Shown here in pieces: positions 31,401 to 42,420 of a stretch of DNA of 64,000 nt. Location of the stretch: the NCBI GenBank assembly GCA_023213395.1, contig CM041465.1:223207741-223271740 (forward strand), given 5' to 3'. The notes under the pieces were generated by a model that had not been told where the DNA came from, did no database searches, and saw only the letters and a program-made list of their open reading frames with translations. The stretch's first letter is position 1. Each line of letters opens with the position of its first letter. Source of the stretch: Cycas panzhihuaensis (lineage: Eukaryota; Cycadophyta). The position numbers and the translations under genes are program-made.

Positions 31401-32983
31401 TTTATCATCAACAGCACAAACTTCTTACAAGCATTAATCAATCTTTTCGCTTGTTGGGAAGATATGAGAGAGATCTTCTTTTGTGGCTTTGATGCATTGA
31501 TCATATATGATTTCCTGTCCTTGATGAGTCGAATCTTCCTCAGTCTCCTATGATGAACTCCATCTCTATCATAGAGATATGGGCTGCCAAACACAACTTG
31601 ACAAACATCCAAAGGAACTACCTCACATTCAACTTCATCAATGAGCCTTTTAGAAATTGCAAATTTGAACTTACATTGGTGAGTAACCTGCAATTCTGAA
31701 TCTTTTTGCAGCCATCCAAGAGGATATGGTTTTGGATGTGCATGCATTTTTAATCCCAGCTTCTTTACCAATGCCTCTGAAATTAAATTCTTTTGGCTTC
31801 CTCCATCAAAGATGGCATCAACCATACTTTGCTTCACTTGGATTCTTACCATGAAGAGCTCCTCTCCAATCTCTGGATCAATTTTGTGGTTGTTTTTAGG
31901 CTCCGCATTAGCCATGAGCATTAGCTTCTCATTGGCTCCTTCAATGCCACAAACATCTTCATCACCTATAGAGTTAAGTAAAGCTTTGCCTTTAGTTTTA
32001 GCTTTACCTTTTCCCTTGTTCTTGGGCCACTTCTCTAGATGTAAGAACCAACTATCTTCTATGCTGTGATTTGCTCGCTTGCAATCTGTACAAGTGATTT
32101 TGATTTCGGTGGTATTGACTTGTTTCTTCTTGCCAAAACCCTCAATCGGTTGTTGTCCAACTTTATTTAGAAACTTCTTTCCTTGGGCAGGTTTGTTGCT
32201 ACCTTCTTGACGTGCAAACATTTTCCTCTCCATGAAAACCTTCTTGTTCCTCTTTTCTATGGCAATCGCCTTCTTACTGGCCTCATTAAGTGATTTAACT
32301 TCAAATAGTTGAAGTTCTTGCTAAATATGCTAGTGCAGCCCTCCAATATACTTCAGCATGATGTCTTTACCCAATAAAGAGATGCCCAACACAATAGCTT
32401 GCTTTTGAAATTCTGTTGTGTAGTCTTGGACATTTTGGCCTTTTTTCTGTTGGTAATACTGCCATTTAATTCTTTGTTGCTCTTCATATCCAATAGGGTA
32501 GAAATGCTTCTTTATGAGGATTTTAAATCGTTGCCATGTAATTTCATCTACATTATGGGATTTAAGGTATACATTCCACTAAACTAATGCATGCTTAGAC
32601 AATTTTAACCTAGCAAAAGTAATTTTCTGCTGTTTTTTATACCCATAAATGGAAAAATATGTTTCTAGTTGGTCTAACCAACCATCTAACTTTTCAGCAT
32701 ATAAGGTACCATCATAGATGGGTAATTCAAGTTTTGCCTCTACCTTGAATGGATGTGTTGTTACCGATGGATTGTCATCTTCTTGCTCTTCTTTTTGGTC
32801 TTTTACAGGTTTTTCATTTGTTTCCTTTTTCACCAGTTCATCTTCTTCCTTCTTTATGCCTTTGGCTGTTGAAGAAGTTGCACCTTGTTGAGAGACTAAT
32901 TGTGCCACAAGTTGGGTTAGTCTGTCGAGGTTTTGCTCCATTTTCATGAACCTTTTCTCCATCTCTTGCTTCGGCTCAGCCAT
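28458..32983 (-). pseudogene. gag-pol: Gag-Pol of element B, inactivated
   Basis: Start ATG 32983 (MAEPKQEMEKRF). Gag follows to 32579, where a TAG replaces an expected Trp. Further gag pieces lead to a defective zinc knuckle (CTDCKRANHSIEDS: last Cys is Ser). The protease box is FDGGSQKNLIS (about 31800). RT has IVYLDDIMIFS (about 30760), RNase H (30336-30058, HTDHKPLQFL) follows a frameshift near 30320, and integrase (30048-28975) has HTSRVVGHFEVGKT and SMDFRGRLPQTKNG. The C-terminal tail (28887-28460) has a RRGTIESFRIAEK..QAPSKAKWY block typical of this family. Remaining open parts align closely with 1-3990. At least ten stops. Confidence 0.92.
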
Positions 32984-33150
32984 TTTCCTTCGCTATCTAC
33001 GCTATTTTTTAAGCAGTTCGATTAAAGGTTTGCCAATCAACAAATACTGAAACCTAGTTTTCATAAAAACTTTTTCACAGCTAAAACAAAGAGGGTTTTT
33101 TTTTTTTTTCCCTTTAAAATCCCTAAATTCCCAAGGGTTTCAAGAAAACT

Positions 33151-33163
33151 AGCTCTGATACCA
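33151..33163 (-). promoter_or_regulatory. Primer-binding site of element B
   Basis: Minus strand TGGTATCAGAGCT, seven bases inside the LTR, matching initiator-Met tRNA. Confidence 0.9.
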
Positions 33164-33170
33164 AAATATT

Positions 33171-34246
33171 TGATCCGAATTTGAATGGAAAAGTAAAAAC
33201 TTAGTCCAATTGAAACAAATTCAGAATAATATATAATAATGTTATATTAAATTTGAAAATATTTAAAATTTTCCTTATAAATTTCCATATTTATGTGCTC
33301 TATTGAGCATGAATAAGACAACTACAACAATTTAGAAAAGGAGAAATGTGTGCTGGACGCATTTCGAGCTGCTGCATACTCTTTGGTACCATTACCAATG
33401 ATTTATGTATAAAGTTTTGGTTGCCGTTCAACCATAAACCCTTTCTTGGAGAAGATTTCTGCCCGGCGTCTTCCTTGGAGTGCTACGACTGGTTTTCTTC
33501 TTCCTTTGGCAGCAACTAAGCCTTCTCGGGCTTCTTCAATGCCCCCACGAACAAATCTAGGAACTCTTCTCTTGTTTCTTCCGTCTATTTCTTCTTGCAC
33601 CTCTTTTTCCTCCGTTTCTCCTATGCAGTCTTTAGTCTTGGAGCCATTTTTCTTCTTTGAAAAGCTATTTTGTATTAACTCCCCATGATTCTTGCTCCTC
33701 TTGATGTGTTTACAGTTGCTAGGAGTTCTTCTTCCCCCTTCCCAAAGAAATCTGGGCAGTTTATAACCTTGCCATGCATGTTTATTTTTTAAACGGTTTT
33801 CTTGTTTTAGTTTTTTAACTAACTTTTAATTGGTTGAAAAACTAATTTAAAACCATTTAATCTAGGGTTTTTTTTCTTCTATTGTGTAGAGGACACATAC
33901 AAAATTGTCCTCCTAAAATTTTGTGCAAAAAAGACTCATTCTTTCTCGTCAAAATCGTGTTCGTTTTTCTGTTTTCCGTTTTTCAGGTTGCACTTGTGGT
34001 TGCTTTAGGTTGCACTAGGTTGTACTTGCAGACTGCCTGGTTGCACTTGCAGTCCATTTGGTTGCACTTGTAGTCTACTTGGTTGCACTTGTAGTCCACT
34101 TGGTTGCACCTGCTTTGTATTTTTAAAGCATCTACATGGCATTTTTCTACTAAATGAAGGTTACAAACATGAAAAATAAATATTAACAAGGCATTTTATA
34201 CTCATTTTAAAGAGTACTATGAAATTAAAGATCCAAAAACGGATCA
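33171..34246 (-). repeat. 5' LTR of element B
   Basis: 1076 bp, from TGATCCGAATTTG to AACGGATCA with 7-bp inverted ends (TGATCCG). It is homologous to 27376-28441 with many transitions and small indels. Confidence 0.92.
33986..34113. repeat. 21-bp minisatellite in LTR of B (right copy)
   Basis: Units GGTTGCACTTG + 10 bases, with one truncated 10-bp unit. The array differs from 28191-28312 in unit number and order, so it has changed since insertion or during reverse transcription. Confidence 0.85.
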
Positions 34247-34930
34247 CTAAAGAGGATAAACTATTGTATGCCTCTATCCACTTAGATGGGAAAGGACATT
34301 ACTGGTTTAATTGGTGGAAAAAAGAGTACCCTTCAACCCAAACGTGACAACACTTCACAAACTATTTTTTCAAGCAGTATAAAGATACTTGGAGTCGGTC
34401 ATTCTTCATTTAGTTGACTAGGCTTAAGCAATTATCATTTGTAGAGTCATTTACAGATGAATTCCAAGTATTATTTAATCGATGTTCGCAAGGTCAAAAT
34501 CTAGATAAGCAAACTTTGATTGACACTTATGTAGTAGGGCTCCAGGATCATATTCATATGCGTCTTAAGACATTATCCTTGCCTTCTCTTAAGGAAGCTA
34601 TTAGAATGGAAAAAGTAGTAGGGGCAGAGTTCGTAGTTGAAGGATCTGTGTACACTTGAAGAGACACTCCATGGTCCTCACGACCTCGACAAATAGACTT
34701 CCAATGGCCCTGCCCTCGGTTTGATGATGCACCCTCAGACAGAGTTTCAACGTCCCCGACCTCGACCTGATGACACACCTCATCCTCCAATAGATCGACA
34801 GATAGAAGGACCCTCAACAAAAAGAGTCTAAATCTCACAAGTCGAAGCACAACGACAGGTAGAGGTAGGTCTCTGTATACAATGCTTAGAAAAGTGGACT
34901 GCTGGCCATGGTTGCATTTGTTCAGCGAGG
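34247..34930 (+). pseudogene. Gag C-terminal part of chromovirus A
   Basis: The frame resumes after B with KEDKLLYASIHLDGKGHYWF, then a long open segment 34414-34659 (LSFVESFTDEFQVLFNRCSQ). It ends in a knuckle-like CIQCLEKWTAGHGC, the compact CX2C...HXC form common in plant chromoviruses. One stop and one frame change occur at 34350-34410, and another stop ends the open segment. Confidence 0.8.
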
Positions 34931-34933
34931 CAT

Positions 34934-37900
34934 ATGGTCTTTTCTATTGATCCCATAGATGACCCATCAAATTCTGATTCCGATGAAGAGGTTGATGAAG
35001 GAATCCAGGCAGACTCCAACCCTGACCTCCAACTTGAAGTATTCGTTTTAGTCGTAGCCTCTATTGCTTGTCCTGAACCCTTACGAGTTAGAGGCATTCT
35101 TCAAAAGACTCCAATATCAATACTGATCAATGGTGGTGTGTCTTTGAACTTTATCGATATCTCATTAGCTAAGTAACTAAACCTATATATTATCCCAAAG
35201 ACTGGTTTCACTTGCTCTCTTCCAGGGTACTAGAAGCTCCATTGTGCATATGTCATAAAAAATCACATGTCCAAATTGGCTTGTACCTCCTAACCTTTGA
35301 TTTTTACGCATTATCTATAGGAGGATCTGATGCTATATTAGAGATCCAATGGTTGCAAGCCTTAGGAACTTATAGTATGAATAATTCACCCTCTAATCCA
35401 TTCATAATGTTTGAAGATCATATGAGAAAAACACACAAACTCTATGGTATACAATCCCCTCCAAACCAACTTGTCTCACCATGTCAAATACATCTTCAAA
35501 CCAACTTTGGCTATATAGTTTGCCTAAATAATATCCAAATTGATCCCTCAATCTACTCGCATATCTAGAATGTTATTACAAAGTATGAGCAAGTATTTGC
35601 TCCTCTCCCTTCCACCACCCCACTTGACTATGGTTTTTACCATACAATCAAACTGAAATCTAACCATGACCCAATTAGCCTATGACCATATAGAACTTCC
35701 TATTTCCAGAAAAATGAAATTGAGAAAATCACGACTGAACTAATGGACATGGGAATAATCTAGCCCAACAAAAGTCTATATGCAGTACCAATCGTCTTAG
35801 TTAAGAAAAAAGATGGCTCTTTTCGCCTTTGTGTGGATTACATGGAGCTTAACAAGATTATTATCGAGAATAAGTTTCCCACTCCACGAATCGATGATAT
35901 GTTTGATGAGATCCATGGAACGTCGATCTTCTCTAAGATAGACTTACAATCAGGGTATTACCAGATCCCGATAGCCTCAGAAGATTGTAATAAGACAACT
36001 TTCCGAACCCACCACGACTGCTTTGAGTTTCAAGTGATGTCTTTTGGTCTCTCCAATGCACCAGCCACCTTCCAAGCCCTCATGAATAAAATTTTTGGTC
36101 TTCATTTTTAAAAATTTGTCATTGTCTTCTTCGACGATATACTTATCTACAGTTCATGTTTGGACCATCACATTTATCATCTGGAGAACGCCCTCCAAAT
36201 TTTACATGAACACCAATTATATGCCAAACTTTCTAAGTGTGAGTTTGGAAAAATTGAACTCCATTACTTGAGACACATCATTTCTTGCAAAGGGGTACAT
36301 GTGGACCCTGATAAAATATTGGTCATCACTACCTGGTCGCCACTAATCGATCTCACAGAACTGCGAACATTCCTTGGTCTTACAGGGTTCGATCGTCATT
36401 TTGTCTAAGTACGCTACACTAGCAGCCCTGTTAACAAATTTGCTTTGCAAAAACTCTTTTCAATGGTTTTTGGAGGCTGAAGCTGCCTTTTCCCACCTTA
36501 AGTTAGTGATGACCTCTACCCCATTATTGGTCACTCTTGATTTCACCCAACCTTTCCAACTCGAATGTGATGCTTTAGGATTTGGAATAGGGAATGTTCT
36601 TATGCAAGAGTATCACTCCATTGCTTTCAAAATCCGAAAACTAAAGGACCATGAACTTTGACTATCAACTTATCGAAAGGAAATGCGAGCAGTGTTACAT
36701 GCTGTGAATAAGTGGTGCTAATATCTTTTGGGGTCAAAATTCACAATCCTTACTGACCACCATAGTCTTCATAATCTGATGGATTAATTGATCCTCTTAG
36801 AAGAACAAGCCAAATGGATTGATCGCCTTCAGGTTTTTGACTTTACGATATCTTATAAGAAAGATAAAGACAATGTGGTTGCAGACACCCTCTCTCGCCT
36901 TTCTTCCAATCCCAATGACACCAACCTCAACATTCATGCTATATCCAAGTCCCAACCCATCTAGCTTGGTGAATTACATGCTGAAAACTAGGCTCAACCT
37001 GATTACTCCCTTTGGAAAGAAAAAGTTTTAAACTAGAATGGATGGTCAACACACTCAAACCATCTATTAGTGCATAATCGCATCTTTATCCACCCATCCT
37101 CATCTTTCATTCCACGCATTCTAACAGAGTATCACTCCACTCCTTTAGGGGGGCATTTAGGATTCGATAAAGCTTATTGTTGTATTTATGCAAACTTCTT
37201 TTGGCCCCATATGAAACATACTATCTTTACCTTTGTGTCAGAATATGATACTTGTCAACGACATAAGGTGGATAACAATGCTTTATCGGGATTACTCTAG
37301 CCATTACATATCCCTCAAGGAAAATGGCAAGACATTGTCATAGATTTTATTACTAGCTTACCTACATCGACTGGGTTTGACTCAATTTGGGTAGTCATCG
37401 ATAGACTAACCAAATATTCTCATTTTATTCCAGTACACACATAGTATAAATCATTCTATTTTGCTGACATTTATGTCCAATTTGTTTTTAGCCTTTATGG
37501 ATTTCCTATAATTATCATTTGTGATAGGGACCCCAAGTTCACTAGCTCCTTTTGACAAGAGCTATTTAAAGTTGTGGTAACTTAATTTAATATGGGTACA
37601 ACTTACCATCCACAAACAAATGGTCAATCAGAAGCTTTGCACAAAACTTTGGAAATATATCTACGCTATTTTGCCTTTGACCACCAAGCTAAATGGACAT
37701 TTTGGTTATCCTTGATAGAATATTGGTACAGTTCCTCACACCATTCAACCATTGGCATATCCCCATTTTTGGCATTATACGGCTATCAACCCCCTTCGTA
37801 CCATACTTTAGCAACTAATTTTCAGGATGCCTTTTCCTAACAAAAGCTTTAAGAGATGGACCAAATCCTTCATACCTTTAAGCAAAACTTAGCCAATGCA

Positions 37901-38350
37901 AGGAATCGTATGAAACAACTCCTTGACAGCCACCGATCTGATCGGTTATTTAACATTGGAGATCTCGTATTCCTCCGTTTTCAACCATACAAACAATAAT
38001 CCCTTAAAGCCAATAGAGGCCACAAGCTAAGCCCCCATTATTATGGTCCGTATAAAGTCATAAAATAGATTGGTGAAGTAGCATATGCCTTTGAGCTTCT
38101 CCCAGACACCAATATCCATAATGTCTTCCATGTCTCCTACTTAAAAAAGTGGCTAGGCAAAAATATTACCCCCCTCAACACCCTCCCTATTCTCCATAAT
38201 AACAAATTCTCACAGTTCTACCAGATTGGATCTTTGCTAGTCGTTAGCGTCACCTTCGGATTCACATTATTTCTAAGCATTTGGTACAACGGGTCGGGTG
38301 TGATACAGATGAAGCAACTTGGGAATTTGACGAGTTTGTCAAGTAGCATC
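34934..38350 (+). pseudogene. Pol of chromovirus A: protease, RT, RNase H, integrase, chromodomain
   Basis: The protease box is ILINGGVSLNFID (about 35117-35155; the catalytic Asp is Asn and the usual Ser/Thr is Gly). RT at 35773-36405 has DGSFRLCVDYMELNK, MSFGLSNAPATFQALMNK and FFDD in place of YVDD. A frameshift near 36400 precedes RNase H (36410-36900, ends DNVVADTLSRLSS). Integrase follows: H..H finger with GGHLGFDKAY and DTCQRHK (37070-37300), the core at 37330-37620 ([22 protein letters not shown]) and the GISPFLALYGYQPP tail. A C-terminal chromodomain-like segment HLVQRVGCDTDEATWEFDEF is at about 38280-38340. At least a dozen stops. Confidence 0.9.
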
Positions 38351-38396
38351 CCCATCTGCAATGCTTTGAGGACTCAACGCCTTAGATAGGGGGACT

Positions 38397-38877
38397 TGTA
38401 ACATAACCCTATCTCTATAAATGGAAGGAAGTATTAGTATGTGGAATCTGCCAAAGGGTTATGCGACCTCATGAATATTCTATGGTATTTATTTATTTAG
38501 TAAGTGTCTAAATAGTCGTACTCACTCATTTAGCAAGTACTCAAATAGTGGTGCTTTTGTATTACACATGTATTTAGCAAGTAGTTGTGTTTTTGTATTG
38601 TACATGTATTTAGCAAGTAGTTGTGTTCACTTATTTAGTAAGTGTTAAAATAGAGGTGTGAGTTTTTGCCCCACATGTACTAGTGGGAAGTAAGTCTTAG
38701 TAGTTGAAGCATTATATATACCCTCTCAGGTCTTCATTGTAATTCATTCTTGGTTCATGTTACTTAAGAGAAAGAACTTTGGCTCTTTCTGGTGATCGTC
38801 TCTTTTGGTTCTCTTTGGTGCTTATTATTTCTCTCACTTCTCTCTTTGGAGTCCTCTATTGTGGAAGATACGTTACA
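38397..38877 (+). repeat. 3' LTR of chromovirus A
   Basis: 481 bp, homologous to 25622-26105 along its whole length with scattered, mostly transition, differences. Preceded by AGATAGGGGGACT (38384-38396) as polypurine tract. Confidence 0.93.
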
Positions 38878-39000
38878 TTGTGTTGTAGGTTATTGCAGTG
38901 TTGATACCAGAGAATTATATGTCAGAGTTGCTCGACGTTAAATACTTTTGAGTAGACAAATATAGTAAAAAAAAAAAATTGTGCATATAGAGACATATGT
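38878..39000. other. Short spacer between chromovirus A and TRIM
   Basis: Possibly continued leader of copia G. Includes an A-run at 38967-38978. No gene. Confidence 0.4.
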
Positions 39001-39061
39001 TGTAACGAACTATTACACCAAAGCCTCAATGTGTTAGTAAAGACCGCTCAAGTGTGTAACA
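39001..39061 (-). repeat. 3' LTR of TRIM (61 bp)
   Basis: TGTAACGAACTATTACACC... to GTGTGTAACA; homologous to 39226-39286 with about ten differences. Confidence 0.85.
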
Positions 39062-39225
39062 TTACCTCCCTCACAAGGCGTCGACATCCCAACAACCCAC
39101 TCTTAATGACCTATGTTTGGTAATTCCGCGTCTCATTGGGCCCCAGGAAAACATTGCTATGCCAATGTTTTACTGAGGTTGTCCTCTCCGAGAATTGAAC
39201 CTGTGACATTGGCTATGATACCACT

Positions 39226-39286
39226 TGTAACAACCCGTTACACCAAAATCTCAAGGTGTTAGTGAAGACTACCCAGGTGTGTAACA
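39226..39286 (-). repeat. 5' LTR of TRIM (61 bp)
   Basis: TGTAACAACCCGTTACACC... to GTGTGTAACA, next to the primer-binding site. Confidence 0.85.
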
Positions 39287-40326
39287 TGGGTCTTCAATAG
39301 GGGGAGAAGAACAAGTTAAAAGGGCAGTGTTGAAACACAATGAAGCCACATGACATTACAGTGGACATTGGTTTGGTTCCCATGGATCAACAACCATTAG
39401 AAAACACTTGAAACACCTATGTAAAACCTTTGAAAAATGTAGCACGCCATTCACAATCTTGAAATGCTTAGTTTGAAAGGTTTAAATGCTATTTAAATAG
39501 AAGAAAATATAATAAAATCTATCAAAGCACATCATGTAGGAAGAGCCCATGCAAATGGCTATTTAAGTGAGTTGAAAATTGCCAAAATAGAGGGAGTGCA
39601 AAGCTCATAAACAAGCCCATGGTAAGAACATCTATGAGAGGAGAAGAAATGAAAGTAGTTGTAAGGAGTTGAATGCACATGGCATGAGGTATATATCTAG
39701 CACAACAAAAATATTTGAGACATCATTGGGAGCTTGCAGAAGTTGCTATTAAAAGTACACGGGGTGCTATTGATAAACATCATTGTGAAACACAAATGAA
39801 GGGCACCTAAGATCAAATGTTGCCAATTAATAAGCCATCAACAAATGTTTTTTGAAAAGATTTGAAGTCATAGACGACCATAGTAGGGAAGAGGCCCATT
39901 ATTAAAATCATTGTAGATGCATGCATTGAAATGCTGAGGAATAAACACCATTGTTGATTAAGCATCTAATGAAAGCCCTTGAAAAGTTGAATGTCATTGA
40001 GAAGCATCCTAAAAGAATAGAGTCGAACGAGGAGAGTGTGTGCTCATTAATTGGGAAATGCAAACCATGTCCTTTATTCAAAGAGGGAGTTGCAACTGGT
40101 CCTCTCATAACTAGATGTAGCCTTGAAATAGTGCAGTATGAAGAGCTGCCACAAGAAGTCAACAGTGAGCCATATGACAAGAAAGAGAGAAGAATCCTAA
40201 ACTAGTACATCATCATTTCTTACGAACGTTTGTCTTATACATGATATACACATTCTGCTATAATAGAATGTTAACTATTTGTTGACACACTTAATAACAC
40301 ATTTAAGTACAATCCATTAATTAGTC
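39287..40326. other. Unassigned stretch
   Basis: An 84-codon plus-strand frame at 39951-40205 (CKPCPLFKEGVATG, lysine-rich C-terminus) is the only coding-like piece and is unrecognised. No LTRs or conserved motifs. Confidence 0.35.
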
Positions 40327-40660
40327 AGATCTTTGGTTGTACTTCTGGGTTGTGATTAGATCTTTGGTTGCACTTCTAGTCATACTCTAGACTACAATTA
40401 GGTCTCCAATTGGTCATACTCAAGCTGCGATTGGATCTCTGGTCATAATTCCAGTGATACTCAGGCTGTGATTGGGTCTCTAGTTGTACCTTTGGTCATA
40501 CGCATGCTGTGATCTGATCTCTGGTCATACTTCTAGCCATGTTCAGGTTGCGATCTAGAGTTTGATCATACTTCTGGTCATACTTTTGTTTGTAATTAGG
40601 AATCTAATTGTACCTCTAACTGTGACCATAAGGTTTGGTCGTATCTCAAATTATGACCTA
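40327..40660. repeat. Degenerate tandem repeat, about 41-bp unit
   Basis: About eight units of the type GATCTCTGGTCATACTTCTA GTCATACTCAGGCTGTGATT, strongly diverged from each other and of slightly variable length. It lies beyond the accessory frame of element E, where an LTR or 3' untranslated region would be expected. Confidence 0.6.
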
Positions 40661-40869
40661 ATGCTTAGATTATACATTCAAAACTACAATTTTGTCTTTG
40701 TTTCTATACTCCACACATATTTCTTCTGTCACAAAATTGTCGAGTGTCCCCACTAAACCCAAAATTCAAAAATTTCTCTTGTTTCCTTCTCCTCCAAAAT
40801 TTTGAACTCAAGATTTCTTGGAACTCTGTCACTGTTGTCCTCCCAAAACTTCTTGAACTCCTTTTCTAG

Positions 40870-42420
40870 CTTCCTTCAACTTTATTATTTCCCTCTAAGT
40901 ATAATGGATTTGGCCATGTTATTGGAAGTAGTGGCACCCATCTTTTTGATCGGACAAAGTCATACAGGATTAAAACATCTTGTTGTGCCTCAAGTTGTTT
41001 CATATTAGATAATTTCCCTGTTTGCAATTGCACAATTTCCATGTGGAGCTCTTTGTTGATGGCCTGTGTAGTCTTCAATTTTGATATTAATGACCAAATT
41101 TTGCTCTAGAGTTGACTATATTTGTTTAATTCTTTGTCTTGTTTGAAAATCTAAGCTAATAAATTAAAAATGACTTCTTTCAAGTCATCTGGAATTTGTA
41201 ACCTGAACTGCTCTTTAAATCTATCCATTTAGGCAATGATTTTCGAAACATCATCTACCCAATTTAAAATGAATTTAGGTAGAAACTCTAGTTTCTCTTC
41301 TACCAGATAGTTTTATTTAGGGTTGCTCTAAGTTCATCTTCCAATTGAGCTATGCACTCTAAGTCTGGTGATGGTTTTTGGGATCTACTCTTCAATTCTG
41401 TTACTAGCTACTGTGCGACCTAGCCTAAAAAGGATTTCTTCCATGGAGAGATGTCTTGAGGGTCACACAATATTGGGTCAAGTCCATCTTCTAAGGTTTG
41501 TTCATCGCGGGAAAATTTGATCTCTTGTCACTATTGTATCATCAACTATTCAATTATCTGTCATTTCCTTCTTTGTTACTAGTTTCCTACGATGCTCTTT
41601 GCTTTGCTCTGCTTTTTTTGTGGATTCTTGAGCTAGCTCTGCTTCTATCTTGGCATGTTGCTCTAAATGCATCTATAATTCTTCCTCTCCTTCTAGTTTT
41701 CCCTTCGCTTTCCTTTTTCCTTCTTTAATCTCCTTCTTTTCTTCATCTCTTTTCAGTTTTCTTGTTTTTACCTACAAGGTCGCCTATTCTTGCATTTCTT
41801 CTTCTGAGCTACTCACTACTCTACTTGGAGAGGAAGATCTTACTATTTTCTGCCATTTTTGCTGAAGCCAATTTTTTGCATAGTCCTGCGTTTGAACTAG
41901 CTACCGAAATTCTTAAGGATTTTAGCATTCTCTTTGTTAAAAACTTTGGTCCATTTCACCAATTTTTATTGTTCGTTCGTAGGGGTTGGTAGTTGAATAT
42001 TAGGACATTGAGCAAATACTAACCCTAGCGACAATATGGGTTGGAAGAACATAATAGACTGCCTAACATTCTTAACAGTTTCCAAGTTTCTCTTAAATTT
42101 CTTAGAAACAAATTCTGCTCAATTGAATTTCTTATCTCTTCTCACTCACAACAATATGGGATGAAGTTTGGTGGGTGCAAAATAATTCTTTTGTCCTACA
42201 TTACTCCAGTAAATAAAAAATGAGCTATACACCACATTTCCTTGGAGCGAATATCTGTAATGTTTATATTAGAGCTTGAAATTTCAATTATGTTCGCTCC
42301 TATTTGCTTAGCTACCTATTCTTGAGGGATTTGTTAATCTTTTGGAATTTTGGCGTTGTCATTTGGAAATCCTATCAAGTTAGAGATTGCTTCTGCTGAG
42401 AAATCCAAGATCGGTAGTTA
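40870..42420 (-). pseudogene. Accessory post-integrase frame of element E, coiled coil, degenerate
   Basis: Reading minus, a globular-like part (about 42420-41900) contains ILDFSAEAISNLIGFPND and EMWCIAHFLFTGVM. A strongly charged block at about 41790-41560 follows (KRDEEKKEIKEGKRKAKG, then HLEQHAKIEAELAQESTKKA), predicting a long coiled coil. A tail extends to about 40866 (KWVPLLPI-type). Stops interrupt it. It lies after integrase in sense orientation, like the frame at 9480-11130. Function unknown. Confidence 0.4.

Larger units (their letters stand above)
27376..34246 (-). mobile_element. Ty3/gypsy element B, nested in chromovirus A
   Basis: LTRs 27376-28441 and 33171-34246 are long homologous repeats. 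The flanks TTAAA (27371-27375) and CTAAA (34247-34251) are a one-mismatch 5-bp target duplication, and excision of B restores A's gag frame. On the minus strand the primer-binding site (33163 to 33151) and a polypurine tract (28457 to 28443) are in place. The gag-pol is the same family as the intact frame at 1-3990 but carries many stops and a frameshift. Confidence 0.93.
25622..38877 (+). mobile_element. Chromovirus A (Ty3/gypsy), interrupted by element B
   Basis: LTRs at 25622-26105 and 38397-38877 are clearly homologous but differ by many transitions. Primer-binding site TGGTATCAGAGGCACC (26108-26123) and a purine tract before the 3' LTR (38384-38396) complete the structure. Gag is split at 27375/34247 by element B, and removing B restores gag continuity. 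The rest of pol runs 34660-38350 and ends in a chromodomain. No convincing target duplication was found (AGCTG left, TTGTG right). Multiple stops and frameshifts show it is inactive. Order of events: A into G leader, then B into A. Confidence 0.9.
39001..39286 (-). mobile_element. TRIM (terminal-repeat retrotransposon in miniature)
   Basis: Two 61-bp direct repeats (39001-39061 and 39226-39286), each TGTAAC...GTGTAACA, flank a 164-bp non-coding core. On the minus strand the core has TGGTATCATAGCC (39223 to 39211), a primer-binding site two bases from the 5' LTR, and GAGGGAGGTAA (39072 to 39062), a polypurine tract against the 3' LTR. All cis signals of an LTR retrotransposon are therefore present in 286 bp, with no coding capacity. 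Flanks TATGT and TGGGT match at three of five positions, a possible decayed target duplication. No 5S rRNA-like segment (as in Cassandra TRIMs) is seen. Confidence 0.85.

Noticed and set aside
25617-38882. Target duplication for chromovirus A
   Set aside because: AGCTG and TTGTG do not match; the boundary is supported by LTR ends and PBS/PPT only.
39226-39286. Cassandra-type 5S rRNA promoter in the TRIM LTR
   Set aside because: The 61-bp LTR has no 5S rRNA box A/IE/C-like sequence that I can see and is far too short for a Cassandra LTR.
40327-40660. CRISPR-like array
   Set aside because: Degenerate contiguous tandem repeat with no conserved repeat-spacer structure; plant genomic context.
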